Below are positions 34,394 through 46,638 of a stretch of 64,000 bases of DNA, one piece after another. Each line of letters opens with the position of its first letter. The first letter of the stretch is position 1. Where the stretch lies: NCBI RefSeq assembly GCF_945859685.1, contig NC_079149.1, forward strand, positions 69,210,991 to 69,274,990. The letters are read 5' to 3'. The stretch is from Eupeodes corollae. Its lineage: Eukaryota > Arthropoda > Insecta > Diptera > Syrphidae. Under the pieces are notes generated by a model, which saw only the letters and a list, made by a program, of their open reading frames with translations, had not been told where the DNA came from and did not search any database. The translations under genes were made by a program, and so were the position numbers.

Positions 34394-36336
34394 ATGCTAT
34401 CAATAATCTGTTTCGCGCTGTGTATTACGTTTGCTTTAACTACGTCTTCTCCGTCCCCGCCTATAATAGTTTCTACTTCATTGGGTGATATAAGTGGTGT
34501 TGAACTAACTTCTCGTTTAGGAGAAAGTTTTAAAGCTTTTCTAGGCATCCGATATGCTCAAAACCCTGTCGGTGAATTACGATTTACTAACCCAAAACCA
34601 GTGGAGCCATGGAAACCAGAGTTATTCAATGCAACAATAGACGGACCGAGATGCCCTCAAAGTCCATTGAATTCACCAGATAATTCTGAAGATTGCTTAC
34701 GACTGAATGTGTACTCAAAGGATCTCAACCAAAACAAATCGAGTCCAGTTATTGTTTTTATACATCCTGGAGGATTCTATGGATCTTCTGGACGAATAGT
34801 AAGTGCTGGACCTCAACTTCTCATGGATCGGAATGTTGTATTAGTAACAATAAACTACCGGTTAGGCACGCTTGGTTTCCTTGCAACTGGTACTGCTGAC
34901 GCACCTGGAAATGCAGGACTAAAAGATCAGGTATTCGCTCTGAGATGGGTTCGGGATCATATTCACAATTTCGGTGGCAATCCGAATTCAGTAACATTGC
35001 TAGGTTACAGTGCTGGGAGTCGAAGTACTGGCTTACACATGGTTTCACCAATGTCAAGAGGTTTATTTCACAGAGCCATTGCAATGAGCGGTTCACCGAT
35101 CCAATTAGTAAAATACACCGACGATCAGTTGAATCTAGTAAGGAAGCAGGCAAAGTTGCTGAAGTGTCCAAGCGATAGCACAAAAGATATAATAAAGTGT
35201 CTCAAAGAGGTATTTACGAGCAGAGTAAAAAATCTTTTCAATAGTTTGAGTTCAATTATTTCTTAGGCACCATTTGAAGATTTTGTTAAAACCTTTGACA
35301 ATATGTTTGAAATTGGATACCACCCCATGTTGAATTGGAGCCCAGTCATCGAAAAGGATTTTGGTCAAGAGAGATTTTTAACCGAAGATCCACTAACATC
35401 ATTTGAAAAGGGGAACTTCCAAAAAACACCAATGATTATTGGAAGGACAAAGGATGAATTTGCTCGGATAGCTTACTGTAAGTGTACAGTGCAGTCAGTA
35501 GTCATTTAATTTGTTTAATTCATTTTGCCTTCGTTTTTTTTTAAGATAACTTGCAAAATGAAAATATTACTGAACAAATGAACAAACATTGGAATGAAAT
35601 TGCACCCATTATGCTTAATTATGATAGAAACTCTAGCGCTTCTAAGGAAATAAGTACACTTCTAAGAGTTGCTTATCAAGTTGATAACAAAGTTATTGCA
35701 AATTCTACTCCATTTGAACCGTTTGAAAAGGTAATTACAACCAAAAACTCCAAGAAATGTTTTCCAATGATTTATTCTCTGCAGCTTTTGAGCGATGCTA
35801 TCATCGGCTTTCCAGTTTATAGACTCGTGAACCTTCTAGAAAAACACATTCCAGTTTATTACTACTGTTTTACATACAAAGGACGTTATAGCGATTTCAA
35901 ATACCCGGGAGACTCTGCATATGGTAATATATATGCACCAACAAAGCAAACAAATATTTTAATTTCTTATTTCTAATTATAGGTGCGGTTCATCACGACG
36001 ATTTGCTTTATCTTCTCCACATACCGCGGATAGCACCGCTTTTTTCAAAAACAGACCCTGAAAATAAAATTGTTGAAAGGATTACTAGAATGTGGACACA
36101 ATTTGCTGAGACTGGGTAAGTACTTATTTATGGAATTAGTTTCACACAGTTTTCCAATGCTTTTTTTCAGAAATCCAAACAATTCCAAAGACGAATATCT
36201 CAAAAACTTAAACTGGAAGCCCTATAATATAGAAAGTGAAAATTATTTAGATATAGGAGATGAGCTTTTAATGGACGAACAATTGTTTGTAAGACGCTTA
36301 GCAACTTGGGAAATTATTTTAGGAGAAATATCATAG
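34394..36336 (+). CDS. Type-B carboxylesterase, five exons, secreted
   Basis: Hydrolyses carboxylic esters; probably secreted. Exons 34394-35209, 35267-35477, 35546-35923, 35983-36115 and 36171-36336 join in frame to 567 residues, the normal length of the family. Introns are 55-68 bp with GT/AG ends. A signal peptide (MLSIICFALCITFAL) leads; then EDCLRLNVYS (from residue 99), the oxyanion-hole region IHPGGF (His124), the nucleophile motif GYSAG (Ser206), the acid motif GRTKDEF (Glu336) and the catalytic His472 in GAVHHDD; near the end FAETGNPN. All three triad residues are present. Two oddities: Pro replaces the first Gly of the usual HGGGF, and Tyr sits where His or Gln is common in GxSAG. 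The frame is clean, so the gene looks functional. It resembles the juvenile-hormone-esterase/venom-carboxylesterase-like group, but substrate cannot be told. It may lie within the kinase's 5' intron. Confidence 0.93.
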
Positions 36337-36349
36337 ACAAAAATATAGA

Positions 36350-36355
36350 AATAAA
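36350..36355 (+). terminator. Esterase poly(A) signal
   Basis: AATAAA 14 bases after the TAG stop, in GAAATAAAGTAAATG; a very short 3' UTR is implied. Confidence 0.65.
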
Positions 36356-37689
36356 GTAAATGAAAAAGTTGTGTAAAAATCACGGGTGCAATTTCTATTT
36401 ATTTTTAAGTCAACTAACAAGACAACAAATAAAGTGTTTCTTATCGGAGCGATAACTAATGGAAGAAATTCAAACACTATTAAATAATAACAATCTGTGT
36501 ACTAAAAGTAAGCTCAATAAATCAGAAGCGTCTATTCTATTAAAAGAGGCGTCCGAATAAATGAGACTATTTTATATGAAAATTCCATTCTATGATACCC
36601 GTCCGTTTATTCAAGGTGTCCGGTTTGTAGTACAGAGTATATTCTATATACTGTACTTCGTTAAAAAAAAGCACATTATAAGACTAAACGACTAAAAAAT
36701 TCACCAATTTGTAAAAAGACTATTTCAAAATTTTATAATTCAATGAATTGGAAATCCAGACACAAAAGTAAACTTAAACGGAAAAAGGAGTGTGTCCTTG
36801 ATAATAATAATAATTGCTTACAAACTGCTGTTTTAATCGAATTATATATTATTTTATGCTATATTGAAAGTACAACACCCGTAAAAATGTTACTCATAAT
36901 TTTAACCCATTATGAGTAAAATATAATACATTATTAATTAATAAAGTGACCGCACAACACAGTGCAAATCTACAACATCCAGACATAACTTAAATTAACA
37001 TTTTTGAACACTATAAACGCCCCTGAAAACGCTATCAATAAATAAATTATTCATGTAATTTAAACAATTTACGACTTCGAAATGCATTCGGTTCAAATCA
37101 AAAAATACATTAATACGAAAATTCCCACACATCATTCCAGTTAAGTGGCAATTAATTTAGTTTATCCAGCCTGACATGATGGTGCATTATTTTAAGTGTA
37201 AACAATATTGTTCGTTATTGAGAGTTCAACTATTAGACTGAAATACATTTTATATATCAACAATAGAAATACTCATGTTATAAATATTAAGATATTATAT
37301 TGAGATTGCCTCGATTATTATTGTAATAATATTAACAAGATCGCAAATTTGCTTCTCGCTGGAAAGATTTTGAATATTTATTTTGTTTGAAATTACGTCG
37401 ATTACAAGTATTCTTAGTATTGTGATGTTTTAAATTAAGTTAGCTAATTAAATTAAGTGTTTTCTTATTACTAAAACAGAAAATACTGTTGTTGATTTTT
37501 ATCCTTTTCAGCTAGACGAAGAAGGAGTTTAGAACTATGCACACATGTGTATATAGCATAGACTTGATTTATTGAATATAACATGTTATACAAACTTTTA
37601 TTTTCCCAACTGCTTGCGTCGACTATAGCAAACATAGCAGTGGTTACGTTTGGAAACAATTTTTGTAGTACGATTTAATAATTTCAATT
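36356..37689. other. Downstream of esterase; one hairpin
   Basis: Mostly AT-rich. A small ORF at 36459-36560 (MEEIQTLLNNNNLCTKSKL...) is open for 33 codons without other support. A hairpin TTACTCATAAT/ATTATGAGTAA with a short loop lies at about 36890-36920. Confidence 0.4.
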
Positions 37690-37925
37690 GGATTGCAAAG
37701 CGATCCATCAATTATGGTAAACAGCAAACATTCAGCTTTAAGAATTAACTCTGCAAAATCTAAGATATTGATATTCCGGAACCGAACTCGATCTGACAGG
37801 ATTTAAAAATTAGATGGCACCAGCATTGAAGTTTTCAATCAGTTTACTTAATTTTGTATAGAAAACTTGAAGCCTAACGTTGACCTTTTAACCAAAGTTA
37901 TAAAACAGAACTGATAACAACTTAA
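37690..37925 (+). mobile_element. LINE fragment A: end of reverse transcriptase
   Basis: Plus-strand frames read SKHSALRINSAKSKILIFRN then RTRSDRI and, after slips, LDGTSIEVFNQFT. The LRIN..KSKI..FR.......L.G..IEVVNQFTYLG order is that of the block after the catalytic YADD in many non-LTR retrotransposons. The sequence stops where the palindrome-ended repeat starts, and LINE sequence resumes beyond it at 39113. Confidence 0.65.
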
Positions 37926-37929
37926 AAAT

Positions 37930-39087
37930 AAAAAGAGGCTGGGATGCGATCCACACTGATAACTTCCCATCCCGTCTGTTTATTTGTCTTGCTTAAAAGT
38001 TTGTAGGTTTTCATGTTGGGTTTAAAAAGTTGTTAGTTGAATTATTCTTACAAATTTTAAAATTACCAACAATATTTTTCATACAAAGAAATAGTTTAGT
38101 TTCAAAATCTAGTCGCGATTTTTAGTCGAAAACAAGTTTTTACCAATTTTAGTAGCGTTTCTTAAAATTTTGCAAACTTTTTCAATGAAATTAATTTGAG
38201 AGATATCATAAATCGAACATACATTTTTACCAAATTTGCGTACAATACTTATAAATTTTATTTTTTTATTAAAAAAACGGACTGTTGGACTTTTATAAAA
38301 AAAAAAACTACTGAATTTCGAAAATAATATTTTCTATGAAATCAAAACTTTACTAAATGTTGACAACAATATTTTTTAAAAGATAAAAGTAGTCTAAAGC
38401 CAATATCTCCAGGTTTTGAAAAGATATTTGAGTCGAAATTCAATTTTTCCAACTTTGAGTAATGTTTTTTTTTTAGGTTTTATTTCTTATAAAAAAACTG
38501 TCTATTTTAATTTTCTCAAAATCATACCAAATGTTAAAAACGTTATTTTTTTGTTGCACAAAATTGCTTTGGAGATATAATCATGTTGTATTCGTAAAAT
38601 TTTCAAGCTGAACATTTTTTTTTTCAGTTTTTTTGATATATAAATCCGTTATTTAATTTTTTTTCACAAATATACTTGATTTGCATCACGTTACAATGTA
38701 TTATAGAAAATTTAACTCAAGTCTCTGGCGTTTTTGGTTCATGAGATATTTAAGGTTAACCAAAATTTTCACTTTTTTTAAACTACTATGGTAAAAAAAC
38801 CGCCCTTGCAATTTTCTTGAGAGCCCTTTCTGCATCTTTCTGCCTTATTATCTGTATAAAAAAATTTATTTGAAGTCGATATCTCTTCTGTTTCTTGAGC
38901 TATGAACGACGAAAAAACTTCGCGAACGTACGGACATACGGACGTACGAACGTACGTAAACACGCACGCATAGACATCTTTCTGAATATCTTTTATTTCG
39001 ACTCTAGGGACCTTGAAACGTCGAGAAATGTCAAAATTTTCATTTTGACAAATCGGACCTATTACAATAACTTCTTATGGGAAGTTA
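37930..39087 (-). repeat. Palindrome-ended repeat, copy 4 (full length, inside a LINE)
   Basis: Reverse orientation. Starts AAAAAGAGGCTGGGATGCG, then CCACACTGATAACTTCCCAT and continues through several AT-rich tandem units (TGAAAAGATATTTGAGTCGA, CAAAATCATACCAAATG) to TTTCTGCATCTTTCTGCC, GACGAAAAAACTTCGCGAA, a run of GTACG steps, AGACATCTTTCTG, GACTCTAGGGACCTTGAAA, and ends with TAACTTCTTATGGGAAGTTA (39068-39087). It separates two parts of one LINE, which marks its limits. Confidence 0.85.
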
Positions 39088-39112
39088 AAAATACTGCTTG
39101 TTTCTCTTCCTT

Positions 39113-39560
39113 GTAGTTATGCTCCTTTTCAAAATCTTCTAGAACTGGCCTTGGAACATGATGTCCCTTCCAATTTAAGTACATTCAATGTAACAGAATG
39201 GCAACATATTTGTTATGATTACATTGCGAAAGTAGACTAACGAAAGTATATTGGTAATAGATAGGTGAAAACAGTAATTTTAGAAGGGACCTTTATGTTT
39301 CTGGTATGAGTCTCGTATTTAAAGTCAGAACAGAAGTGTATGAATTTAGTTTTTGGCAATATTGTACTAATTTTAACCCAAAATGTGTTTTGTGTAACTT
39401 AAATCAAAATTAAGACATCTATGATTTCTTAGCGACATGTCCTATTTTGAAAGAAATTCGCCAAAAAATTATCTTTCGTATGGCGAATTTTTCAGTGTCC
39501 TCAATTGAGATTATGGCTGGACGATGCATGCCGGTTCGATATATTTGAACTGGTCGTTTT
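39113..39560 (+). mobile_element. LINE fragment B: C-terminal zinc-knuckle region
   Basis: Plus-strand frames read YAPFQNLLELALEHDVPSNL then STFNVTEWQHICYDYIAKVD, and later NPKCVLCNLNQN, DIYDFLATCPILKEIRQKII and IEIMAGRCM. The CxLC....E....H/FL..CP...EIR block is the C-terminal cysteine motif of several insect non-LTR elements. It fits as the 3' continuation of fragment A at 37690-37925; part of the region between is missing. Confidence 0.65.
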
Positions 39561-39839
39561 TTTAATTTTTTATCTTACCTAAAATAAAAGGTCTAACTGA
39601 CCTTGCAATTTTTTTCTGTTTAAACATAATTTTAAATTATTATGTTGAAATTGTTATTAGTAGTAAATTTGAGTTGTAGATTTCATTTAAACTTATGATT
39701 TCATATATTATTTAAACTTCAATTTTTGTCTTAATTTTAAATTTATTTAATTTAGTTGTTTGTTGTTTGAATTTTTCTTTAATACAAAATTGTACCTATT
39801 TATTACTTTACTTACTTAGGTCCTTAGAACTGTTAAGTC
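39561..39839. other. AT-rich LINE 3' flank
   Basis: Probable 3' UTR or flank of the LINE; ends in TTACTTTACTTACTTAGG, resembling the repeat at 20030. Confidence 0.35.
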
Positions 39840-41510
39840 CCATAAAGAAGCACAGATTCGACATTTGTGCGAAACAGTCGTAGCTATGTTCTTGTCTGAT
39901 AGAGTTATTCTTCCAAATTTTTGACAGCATACCGAACGCCGCTTTTGCTTGGCCGATTCGGCAATGACGGAATTAATTTGTTGGCCCACAACTTCAGCTT
40001 GTCATCCACACTTGTTGTCATTTGATGGAGAACCATGATCCTATGAGAGAGTAGCATACATCGTCATCTGAAAACCTACCTTCGTGCAGAACGTGACACT
40101 TGGATCCATCATATACTGTTTTAATAATTAGTTTTTCTGGGATGCCTCTCCTCCGCAAAGCTAACCAGATATACTCCCTATAAACGCTATCAAAGGCCTT
40201 CTCGAAGTCGATGAACAGCAGGTGTAGTGGATATCGATATTCAACGCACTGTTTAATACTGATCCGCAATTATATTGATATGATCAATACAGGAGGATCC
40301 AGCGCGGAATCCTGCTTGCTCGGCATCGAGTGTGGCCTCAAAGTGTTCTCTGATGCGTTCCAGTATGACTTTTGATACTATTTTGGCAACGGTAGGTATA
40401 ACGCAAATTTCTCTCCAGTTTTCGCACTTTGTGAGGTCTCCTTTTTTTGGGAGCTTGACGATAATTCCCTTCTTAAACTCATGTGGGTAGCTTTCGGTGG
40501 TGCAGGCTACTTTTATGAGCGGATGAAGCAGTTCGCTTGATGACGTTGGCGCTTCCTGCAAAAGCTCTTCGGGAATTCCATCAGGTCCTACCGCTTTGTT
40601 GTTCTTAAGTGCTTTAATTGCTGCAACGATCTCATCTTTAATGGGACATGCGGTCCATGTTCGGGAATTAGAGCCTTCAGGCGCTTCAAAAGGTATCGGC
40701 TGCACGTTGTTTGCAAAAACTCGGTTTAAAAGAAGGAGGAAAAGTGATCTTTCCACCTTCTGACTTGATAATCCACCGAGCTTATGATGGTACCATCTAC
40801 TTCTTTCACCAGGTGTTGCTTTGAGCTGTGTGCACCGAATAGCTCTTTAGTTATTCTGTAAACGGTCCTGCTGTCACACCTGTTTGTAGCATCTTCTGCT
40901 TCTTGCACCAATGCGTTGATGTAGTTACGCTTGTCGCGTTCACACTGCGGTGAACCTCTCTCTTTTTCATGCGATACGGAACTCCAAAACCTTTCTTTCT
41001 TCCCCTTGTGCAGCAGTTATTCGTTGATCCTTGCCCAAGATTTTTATGAAAGCCAAGTGTTGTTGCTTCCTTCTTTCCGACCGACTATTCTGTCAGCACC
41101 TGAAATGAAAACATTTTTCACATCATTCCAATGCTGTTCGATGTCCTCATATACTGTGCTTTTGATTGTTCTCATTTCGTGTGACAGGTTTTCCATAAAT
41201 TGTTGACTTGTCGTGTTGTCCTTTAGTCTCCCGATGTTGAATTTGGGGGCTCGTGTTATTCCGTTCCATCTTCGAACTGTAGCTGTACGCAATCTTAGGG
41301 TAGCTATCATTTAGTGAGAGACTGCTCTTAAAGCGTCGACTAATCGCGAAGTGGTCAATTTGGTTGGAAGACGCTTGCCTGTCCGTCGACACCCAGCTAA
41401 TTTTATGAAAGAGTTTGTGTTTAAACAAAGTGATAACCACACCAATCGCAAGGCTATTGGCGTTGATGAACGTCTCACCATTATCATTGCAATTATTATT
41501 TTAATAAACA
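39840..41510 (-). mobile_element. RTE-like LINE, endonuclease end to RT
   Basis: Minus-strand remnant. From its 5' side: end of an AP-endonuclease domain (KISWVSTDRQASSNQIDHFA then ISRRFKSSL, near 41330-41420; NQIDH is the conserved C-terminal motif), linker (HWNDVKNVFISGADRIVGRK, near 41075-41130), then RT: IKALKNNKAVGPDGIPEELL, FKKGIIVKLPKKGDLTKCEN, EQAGFRAGSSCIDHI (near 40265-40320) and the catalytic block LLFIDFEKAFDSVYREYIW (near 40165-40215), and a final RKIWNS-like stretch near 39940. The FADD block is deleted; several frameshifts. Typical of the RTE-type elements often annotated as craniofacial-development-protein-2-like. Confidence 0.82.
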
Positions 41511-41574
41511 ATAAATATTTATCTAATTTAATCTATACTTTAAGTTACAGTTTTAATCAAGCCGATATCTGTAC

Positions 41575-41707
41575 TGATTCTTGAAATATGGACGATGAAA
41601 GAAGCTTCCCGATTTTAGATTCTAAAAACTTAAAACGTTTTGAAATGTGAAACATTTTAAATTTGACAAGCTGGACCGATTATAATAACTTCTTATGGGA
41701 GGTTAAG
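41575..41707 (-). repeat. Palindrome-ended repeat, copy 5 (end fragment)
   Basis: Reverse orientation; contains GACGATGAAAGAAGCTTCCC, TTTGACAAGCTGGACCGATT and the closing TAACTTCTTATGGGAGGTTA (41686-41705). Only the palindrome end is retained. Confidence 0.7.
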
Positions 41708-43140
41708 AATGCTTGGGTCCCTGAGATACTACATTATGACAATATTAACCGAGGTATGAAGTTATCTTTTAAGTTATTGTACATCATTCGATTTCAAATC
41801 ACCTTGTCCTGCAAGGTATATAGTTTTATTTTTTTAATGGAATCATACCAATATTTGAATAATTTGTACTAAAAAAAGTTAATTTTGGCATTATCACGTA
41901 AATGTCTAAACAACTGTTGTAAAGTTTTCGGCACCTTTTATTTAATTAGAAAAAGTATTGACCTCAGCCACCAAAACTTTTTTTGTAAAGCAAACGCCGT
42001 CAATTTAAAAAAAACATACCAAAGATACTTTTTTTAAAGCAATGGATTTTAATCTTAATATTTTTCTGGCAACCACTTCACCATAAGTACATAAATACAA
42101 AGTTTGCTCATGACACTTAAAGAGTATTTCAAAGCTTGCTGTCACACTGTACACATTCTAGACGAAAACAAACACAAAAAAACTTCATTATTTAACCAAA
42201 AAAAAACTGTTTCCTGCCTAAAGGGAAAGAAAATGTCGTTTAATCGCAGTTCCTATATATTAAAACGAAAAACAACATAATTAAAAAAGTTTTGTTTCGC
42301 TTTGGGGGTAATCAGGATAGAAATTTAACTCTCCATTACAACTTTATCTTCATGTTTATAAGAATTCCCAAGATACTCTAATAAATAAATATTTAAACAC
42401 AAAATTATAAATTTGTACCTCAATAAAAAGAAATACGACAAGAAATCCATCAAATACCAAACGTAACCAATTAAATGATAACATATCATTGAATATTTTA
42501 TAATTCCCAGTTCTTCAGTTTGTTCAAAAATTTCCCTGAAATTATCGTTTTTAAGATTTTAATTTTCCTTTCATCAACATTATCTGAATATTTGTGTGTC
42601 AACTTTTAATTTTTTAATAAAATAGTTTATTTATAGTAGTATAATAGAGCATGTATAAATGAGGATTTTAATTTATCGTGAGGGTGAATATATTTTTAAG
42701 ATTTACATATTTTTAATTTATCCATTAAAAGGATTATGAATTCAATTTAAAAGAAACACAAATAGAATTAAATATAGAGACCAATGAATATTGTGTAAAC
42801 TAAAACAATTAGATGTTTTGTTGTTCAATATTATTTATTTATATTATATGTTATTGTTTTGTAAAAGACTGAATCTGGATAATTTCTTTTAATTTTTCGA
42901 AAATGTATTTTAAAAAGACACTTGACACTAGTTAGTGCTCCAACCCCCGATAAGATTATGAATTTTTGATACCCGAGGCTAATTATCCATCAAGGGTTCT
43001 TTTTAACGTTTTTGAAAAATTAAATTGTTCATTTTGCAATCGCAAATAAAAAATCGAAAACCCAAAAGCGACCAACTTAACCCAATTTGTAGTTAATCCA
43101 AAAACCATGAACTCAAAACCGACAGACCATTTCTTTTTGA
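41708..43140. other. AT-rich, nothing recognised
   Basis: No exon supported on either strand; left limit of the next hAT element could not be located. Confidence 0.45.
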
Positions 43141-44420
43141 TTATTCAACTTCTAAGAATTCAAAGTAACAAATTATGTAGTAGTTATGATTTATTAGATT
43201 GAATGAGTAAGTATACATTAATTTATAATTATTAAACAACATTTTTTTTCTCAATTTCATTTTTACAGAATCTCGAATCAAATCATTAAAATCAATCGGT
43301 CTTAATAATTCGGATTGGATTACTAAACGAGTTAAAGATGATAATCTTTCGTTCAACATCGAAGATCGGTACATATTTTTTATTCTTTTAAGGATTGAGA
43401 AAGATCTTTTTGCTTCACAATTAGCTAAAGGTATTGTTACGAATATTCTAAGGGCTATATACACATTTGTAAAAACGTCAATCATTTCTTTTTCAACGAT
43501 CCAGTTAAGTATTTTAAATGGTGAAATAAGTTCACTTTTTTCTTTTTGAACTTGAAAAGAAAACACTTGTGGCTGCAATTTCATCATTTGAATAAGCTGC
43601 TCTACCTCGTAAGTTAATTCAATTTGCAAACCTTTATGATAAATTTCGTCTACATGTTTTCGTTTTATTTTTACTTCATTTTCACTCGTACTTAAAATAT
43701 TGCAAGCAAATCCGAAGATATTAGTAAGGTAAGTGTAAGCTTCAATCCTCTTGTGCATTTCTGTAAGCAATTTATCTATTATTACATGAAAAGTGCCAAT
43801 TCTAAACTTATCAGATCCCATAGAGCGTTTCTTTTTCTTTTTCTCAGTCGTTCAATATATTTTTAATTTTTCTTTTACTGAATAAGACAATTCCTGATTA
43901 ACTTCTTTGCTCAAGGCTTTCGATTCTATTTGAATTTGAGAAAAAATATCTCGTTTTTTTTTTTAAATATTCAATCAAACACAACATCATATTTTTAGCT
44001 ACGTTTAAATCTAGTTCCACCTTTTTGCAAATACGAATTGGTGGCGTCAAATTTTTAAGTTTAATAATATTCGATTTTAAAGATAAAGCTTCATGCCGAG
44101 TATATAATTTTTGTTTTTGAACATCAGCTAAGCAGCTTAACGCATTAAAAGTACAAGCAACATTTTTCACTAGAGCATTCACGGCATCTGCTCTTTTCGA
44201 CCATCGAGTTATGACAAACTCGTAACTTTCCACTTTTTTTTGCAATACATTCCATCTATGTGTGGATGAACTAAAAAAGTTGAACACTGTTTGTAAAAGA
44301 TTAAAAAAATTCGCGAAATGAATATTATCATTCACGCTACATTCGCCAATCCAGAGTATTTTCCTGACATGTTACTGGCATTATCGTAAGTTTTTGCTCG
44401 ACAGTCTTTGATGGTTAAAC
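43141..44420 (-). mobile_element. hAT transposase remnant (ZMYM1-like), larger copy
   Basis: Minus strand. From the 5' side: YDNASNMSGKYSGLANVA (near 44340-44395), the block with the first catalytic Asp; then after a frame change FFSSSTHRWNVLQKKVESYE (near 44215-44275), TRWSKRADAVNALVKNV; after another gap KRKHVDEIYHKGLQ; and the dimerisation domain PLANCEAKRSFSILKRIKNM (near 43370-43430), then RSSMLNERLSSLTRLVIQSE and LLRPIDFNDLI. The order matches the DUF4371/ZMYM1 group of hAT transposases. The right end, read inward from 44498, is CAGGCCGGGATTAATAAGGG, like the ends of the 16.3 kb copy. Two frameshifts; inactive. Confidence 0.8.
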
Positions 44421-44494
44421 GGTTTAAATTTCTTAAAGGGATTGGGCCCTCGTTTCCGCAGAGCCCTGGGCTGCAGTCCCCTTATTAATCCCGG

Positions 44495-44665
44495 CCTGAG
44501 GGGACCTACAGTTTTTATGACGAATCTAAACTGCCAATTTGAGAAATCACTTTGTCAATTCCTCGCAAGAGGCAGTGTACCCGTGAAAAAACAATATTGA
44601 TTGACAGCGATTGAAAGCAAGGTCTCTGGCAGGAAAGCCCTAAGCACTAATATCACTACTAAAAA
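44495..44665 (-). mobile_element. SINE copy, middle part, reverse orientation
   Basis: Plus-strand text GGGACCTACAGTTTTTATGA, CCAATTTGAGAAATCAC, TTGTCAATTCCTCGCAAGAG and GTGTACCCGTG is the reverse of the reference SINE body. A 20-base piece of the body (CATGACAAGAGTTACTCTTG equivalent) is deleted. It lies against the end of the hAT element. Confidence 0.7.
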
Positions 44666-45188
44666 ATAAAATTTTGTATAAGATTTTGTTTTCATTTTCG
44701 TATAAAATTCGTGATGAAAGCAAATATTTTTTTTATTTTTTTTTTTAATTATGCAAGAAACTGATAGTTATATTTTTTCTTTCTATAGGTCTTATGTGAT
44801 AAATTTAAAGCATATAAAAATAATAAAAGTTGTTTGTCGATTTGCTTTCTTTTTAAGATAAGGTTTTTAGTAAATTTTGTTGTGCGAGTATTTATTATTA
44901 AAAATGCCGTAATGCAGAAGATCTAATCCTTTCATAGCTTTTGAATCAAACCATTAAAGAAAAACGAAAGATGAATCTAAAATTTGTAGTACTCAAACAA
45001 AAGTCTACTATCCAAAGGACTTATTCCATGAAACAGCTCAATTGCAAATGCTAATTATCAAATTATAATGCGCAGGTATAATCTTTTACTGTTTGCGGAG
45101 TGAATTTCAGAAAATGCAAATTTCACAAATTATCGGGTCCATTTGTTTTTTTCTTGCTGTTATATAAGGAATAATGACACTTAATATA
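44666..45188. other. AT-rich, nothing recognised
   Basis: No exon or repeat end supported. Confidence 0.45.
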
Positions 45189-45445
45189 CAGTTCCTGGCC
45201 GTATTATTAGAAGCAATGCAGAATTTGTATAACTATTATGTTATACGCAATTTATTTAAATGTTGTAGAAATATAAATTCTATAAATCTGTTGTTTTATT
45301 TTGATAAAAAAAGTAGGAAATAGTTTATATTCTGCATAGAAAATAATTTAAATGCATTACAATATTCGAAAACCTGATTAAAATAGCTGAAAATTGAGAT
45401 TTTGCATAAAATCTAAAGTGCGTTTAATAATATGGCCAGGGACTG
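45189..45445. mobile_element. Tc1-type MITE with TA duplication
   Basis: A 257-bp element with inverted ends CAGTTCCTGGCCGTATTATT and, from the right, CAGTCCCTGGCCATATTATT (18 of 20 identical, similarity continuing to about 28), flanked by TA on both sides (45187-45188 and 45446-45447). No coding content. The CAGT...CTG ends with TA are typical of Tc1-like elements. Confidence 0.85.
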
Positions 45446-45447
45446 TA

Positions 45448-46638
45448 CAATATAATCATCAAAGAAAATGTCTTCATCATAAATTTAGTTTGATTAAAAG
45501 TTATCACATAACTATACAAACTAACTGTTAGGTCGTACGAAGTTCCCCATGTCAGATAGTTAATTGTAAAATATTGTTTCTTATAAATGTAAAAATGTAA
45601 AAATACAAATAAAAAACTTAAATAAAAATTACACTATAGCATGAATTTATGTTACTTACTTATTTTTGTGTATAAAGTGGTTTTACATCCAATGAATTTA
45701 TGTTTGTTATCCTCTACGATTTTGGGAAAATTGATTATTTTAAATGTTAAAATTTCTTACATGCGTAAGGTTTCCTTATTAAATCAAATTTAAATAATCT
45801 TCCGGTTTTTAAAAATACGTATATTTTTATTTTTGTTATAATGTTCTTGTCACCTTTAAAATGTCGAAAAGACAACAGATTTTTTGTTTTCACTGCGAGT
45901 TTAATTCTATATTTATTTTCAATATTTTATCTGTTTCTGTTTGCTAAAAAAATCACATAAAACACATCATTTGCTTTTCTCTTAAAAAAAAAAAAGAAAA
46001 TAATATTTCATAGATGAAAAATAATCACCTCTGATAAAAAATTCTTAATTTGTTTTGTTTAGGTATCTTTGAATTCTTTTAGATGAAAACAAAAAAGAGA
46101 TTAAAATTGTATAGATACATATTATATTATGTACATAACATACTTATATGTTCAAACATATTTATAAGTATATATTTTAATATAATATATTTTTAAAATG
46201 ATTTGTAAAAAGAAACAGCAAAATTTGTCCGAAGTATCCATTTGTGTTAATTAAGATAGATTTTTTTATATGCACGACATATTTAATTAAGCATAATTTT
46301 AAGGAATTCTTTTTGTATATAACAAACACTTTGCTTGTCTGATTATATTTGCATTAGACTATCCTGTATTTTTATTATACTCGTTTATGTTTTGGTTTGA
46401 TAAGATGAATTAATCAATAATTGGAAAAAAGTCTACTGCCTAGAAAATAATTAATATTAAACTAACGATTGTGAAGTTAGTCCGACAACGAACAATTATA
46501 AACACATTTCACATACAAAAGTAAAATAAAACAAACACCGTCAATGATGTATGTTGACGCAGTGGGAGGACAAAATAACTAAACAAAAAATAATAACGCG
46601 CACACCATAAATACAAAAGCACTCAAAATTGCGTTCAC
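45448..46638. other. AT-rich, nothing recognised
   Basis: No exon or terminal repeat supported. Confidence 0.45.

Noticed and set aside
34821..35183. Long minus-strand frame of 120 codons opposite the esterase
   Set aside because: It is the antisense shadow of esterase exon 1, whose plus-strand reading has the catalytic motifs and splice structure.
36459..36560. 33-codon ORF downstream of the esterase
   Set aside because: Too short and without any supporting signal to list as a gene.
38778..39116. ORFs full of ArgThr/ValArgThr repeats
   Set aside because: They arise from the GTACG-rich block of the palindrome-ended repeat, which is non-coding in all copies.
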